A stretch of DNA of 32,828 nucleotides from a virus. Every line of letters begins with the position of its first letter. Within the stretch, counting starts at the first letter, position 1. Below are positions 32,495-32,828 of this stretch, in pieces. The notes under the pieces are model-generated. The model ran no database searches. It had not been told where the DNA came from and saw only the letters and a list, made by a program, of their open reading frames with translations. The stretch spans positions 1 through 32,828 of the IMG/VR virus record IMGVR_UViG_3300047552_000444; one strand, written 5' to 3'. Position numbers and translations under genes: made by a program.

Positions 32495-32828
32495 TTATCG
32501 TTTCAAGTTCGACTTGAAAGCCTCGGCCAGATCCGGAACCACCAAAGGTTCGGGCTGATCGGGCGTCTTATCATTAGCTGCCGGTCCTACACGCATACCA
32601 AAGAACTGACCAGCAGGTTTTTCCTCAGCCACAGCTAGAGGCTTCACGAAAGCAGACAGAGCCTTGAGCTCGGCGGTGGACTTAGACATCAGGCTCTCAT
32701 TCGTGAAGGTGTTACGGGGATCCTTCACGATGGACTCGATGATCTCAGCCCGCTGCATAGCATTCAGGGCGATCCCTTCCAGGATGCTGTCCCGAACTTC
32801 CTTGGGCATTTGCTCCTGGGTGGAAAGC
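32495..32828 (-). CDS. C-terminal part of a probable scaffold or prohead protease protein (partial)
   Basis: The frame is open to the right edge, so the gene starts outside the window; an internal Met at 32809 is probably not the start. The visible 110 residues include PKEVRDSILEGIALNAMQRA and NTFTNESLMSKSTAELKALS, then a Pro-rich linker and a short helical end (DLAEAFKSNLKR). This helical pattern is reminiscent of C-terminal regions of phage protease/scaffold proteins (for example DUF2213-type) that precede decoration and capsid genes. The call depends mainly on gene order. Confidence 0.5.
   Translation of the reverse strand, partial: LSTQEQMPKEVRDSILEGIALNAMQRAEIIESIVKDPRNTFTNESLMSKSTAELKALSAFVKPLAVAEEKPAGQFFGMRVGPAANDKTPDQPEPLVVPDLAEAFKSNLKR

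Noticed and set aside
1-32828. tRNA genes, CRISPR arrays, insertion sequences, integrase or attachment sites
   Set aside because: No cloverleaf, regularly spaced repeat, transposase or recombinase motif was seen by reading; short sites could be missed without a search tool.

Overview
The window is part of the genome of a tailed double-stranded DNA bacteriophage, or a prophage of one, with a long non-contractile (siphovirus, lambda-like) tail. One gene order runs leftwards on the minus strand from the right edge to about base 830: capsid, connector, tail tube, tail assembly chaperones, tape measure, tail tip, then fibre or spike genes. No sheath, baseplate wedge, integrase, replication or lysis gene was recognised. 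Starts are mostly ATG with good Shine-Dalgarno sequences, and most neighbours overlap by a few bases (ATGA, TAATG, TGATG), so the whole run looks like one translationally coupled late operon. A Gram-negative host is likely: there is a CMP-Kdo synthetase gene, and Kdo is a sugar of Gram-negative lipopolysaccharide. Many genes also carry classical Sec signal peptides.

Right to left: (1) 32.8-30.8 kb, head genes: the tail end of a probable scaffold/protease gene, a decoration-like protein and an encapsulin-like HK97-fold major capsid protein, followed by a hairpin. (2) 30.7-22.2 kb, an unusual glycan-modification island placed between the capsid gene and the connector genes. It holds two tandem GT42/DUF115-like proteins, a GT-D (DUF1792) glycosyltransferase, three GT-A enzymes with DLD motifs, a GT2 enzyme, two class I methyltransferases, a cupin with a Cys-rich tail, a sulfotransferase and small unknown genes. 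(3) 22.2-12.7 kb, connector and tail genes in lambda order: adaptor, head closure, HK97 gp10-like, tail terminator, tube, G and G-T chaperones (with a -1 slippery site A AAA AAC), tape measure, M-, L- and K-like tip proteins and a fused I/J tip protein. The L-like gene is split between two frames. (4) 12.7-0.83 kb, fibre-like and accessory genes. Seven of these begin with cleavable Sec signal peptides, including two paralogous beta-helix spike-like proteins.

At the left edge, a plus-strand kdsB gene, with an ATGA overlap to an upstream partial gene, converges on the late operon. A 10-bp perfect hairpin lies between them and could terminate transcription from both sides.

Working model (inference): the island builds and decorates a glycan, with methyl and sulfate groups and possibly Kdo or another CMP-activated sugar. 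The glycan would go onto the virion, the exported spike-like proteins or the host surface, and expression would be timed with particle assembly. The most unusual points are the run of signal-peptide genes in a tail-fibre position, the sulfotransferase-containing island inside the head module, and the frame break in the L-like gene beside an RF2-like sequence context.
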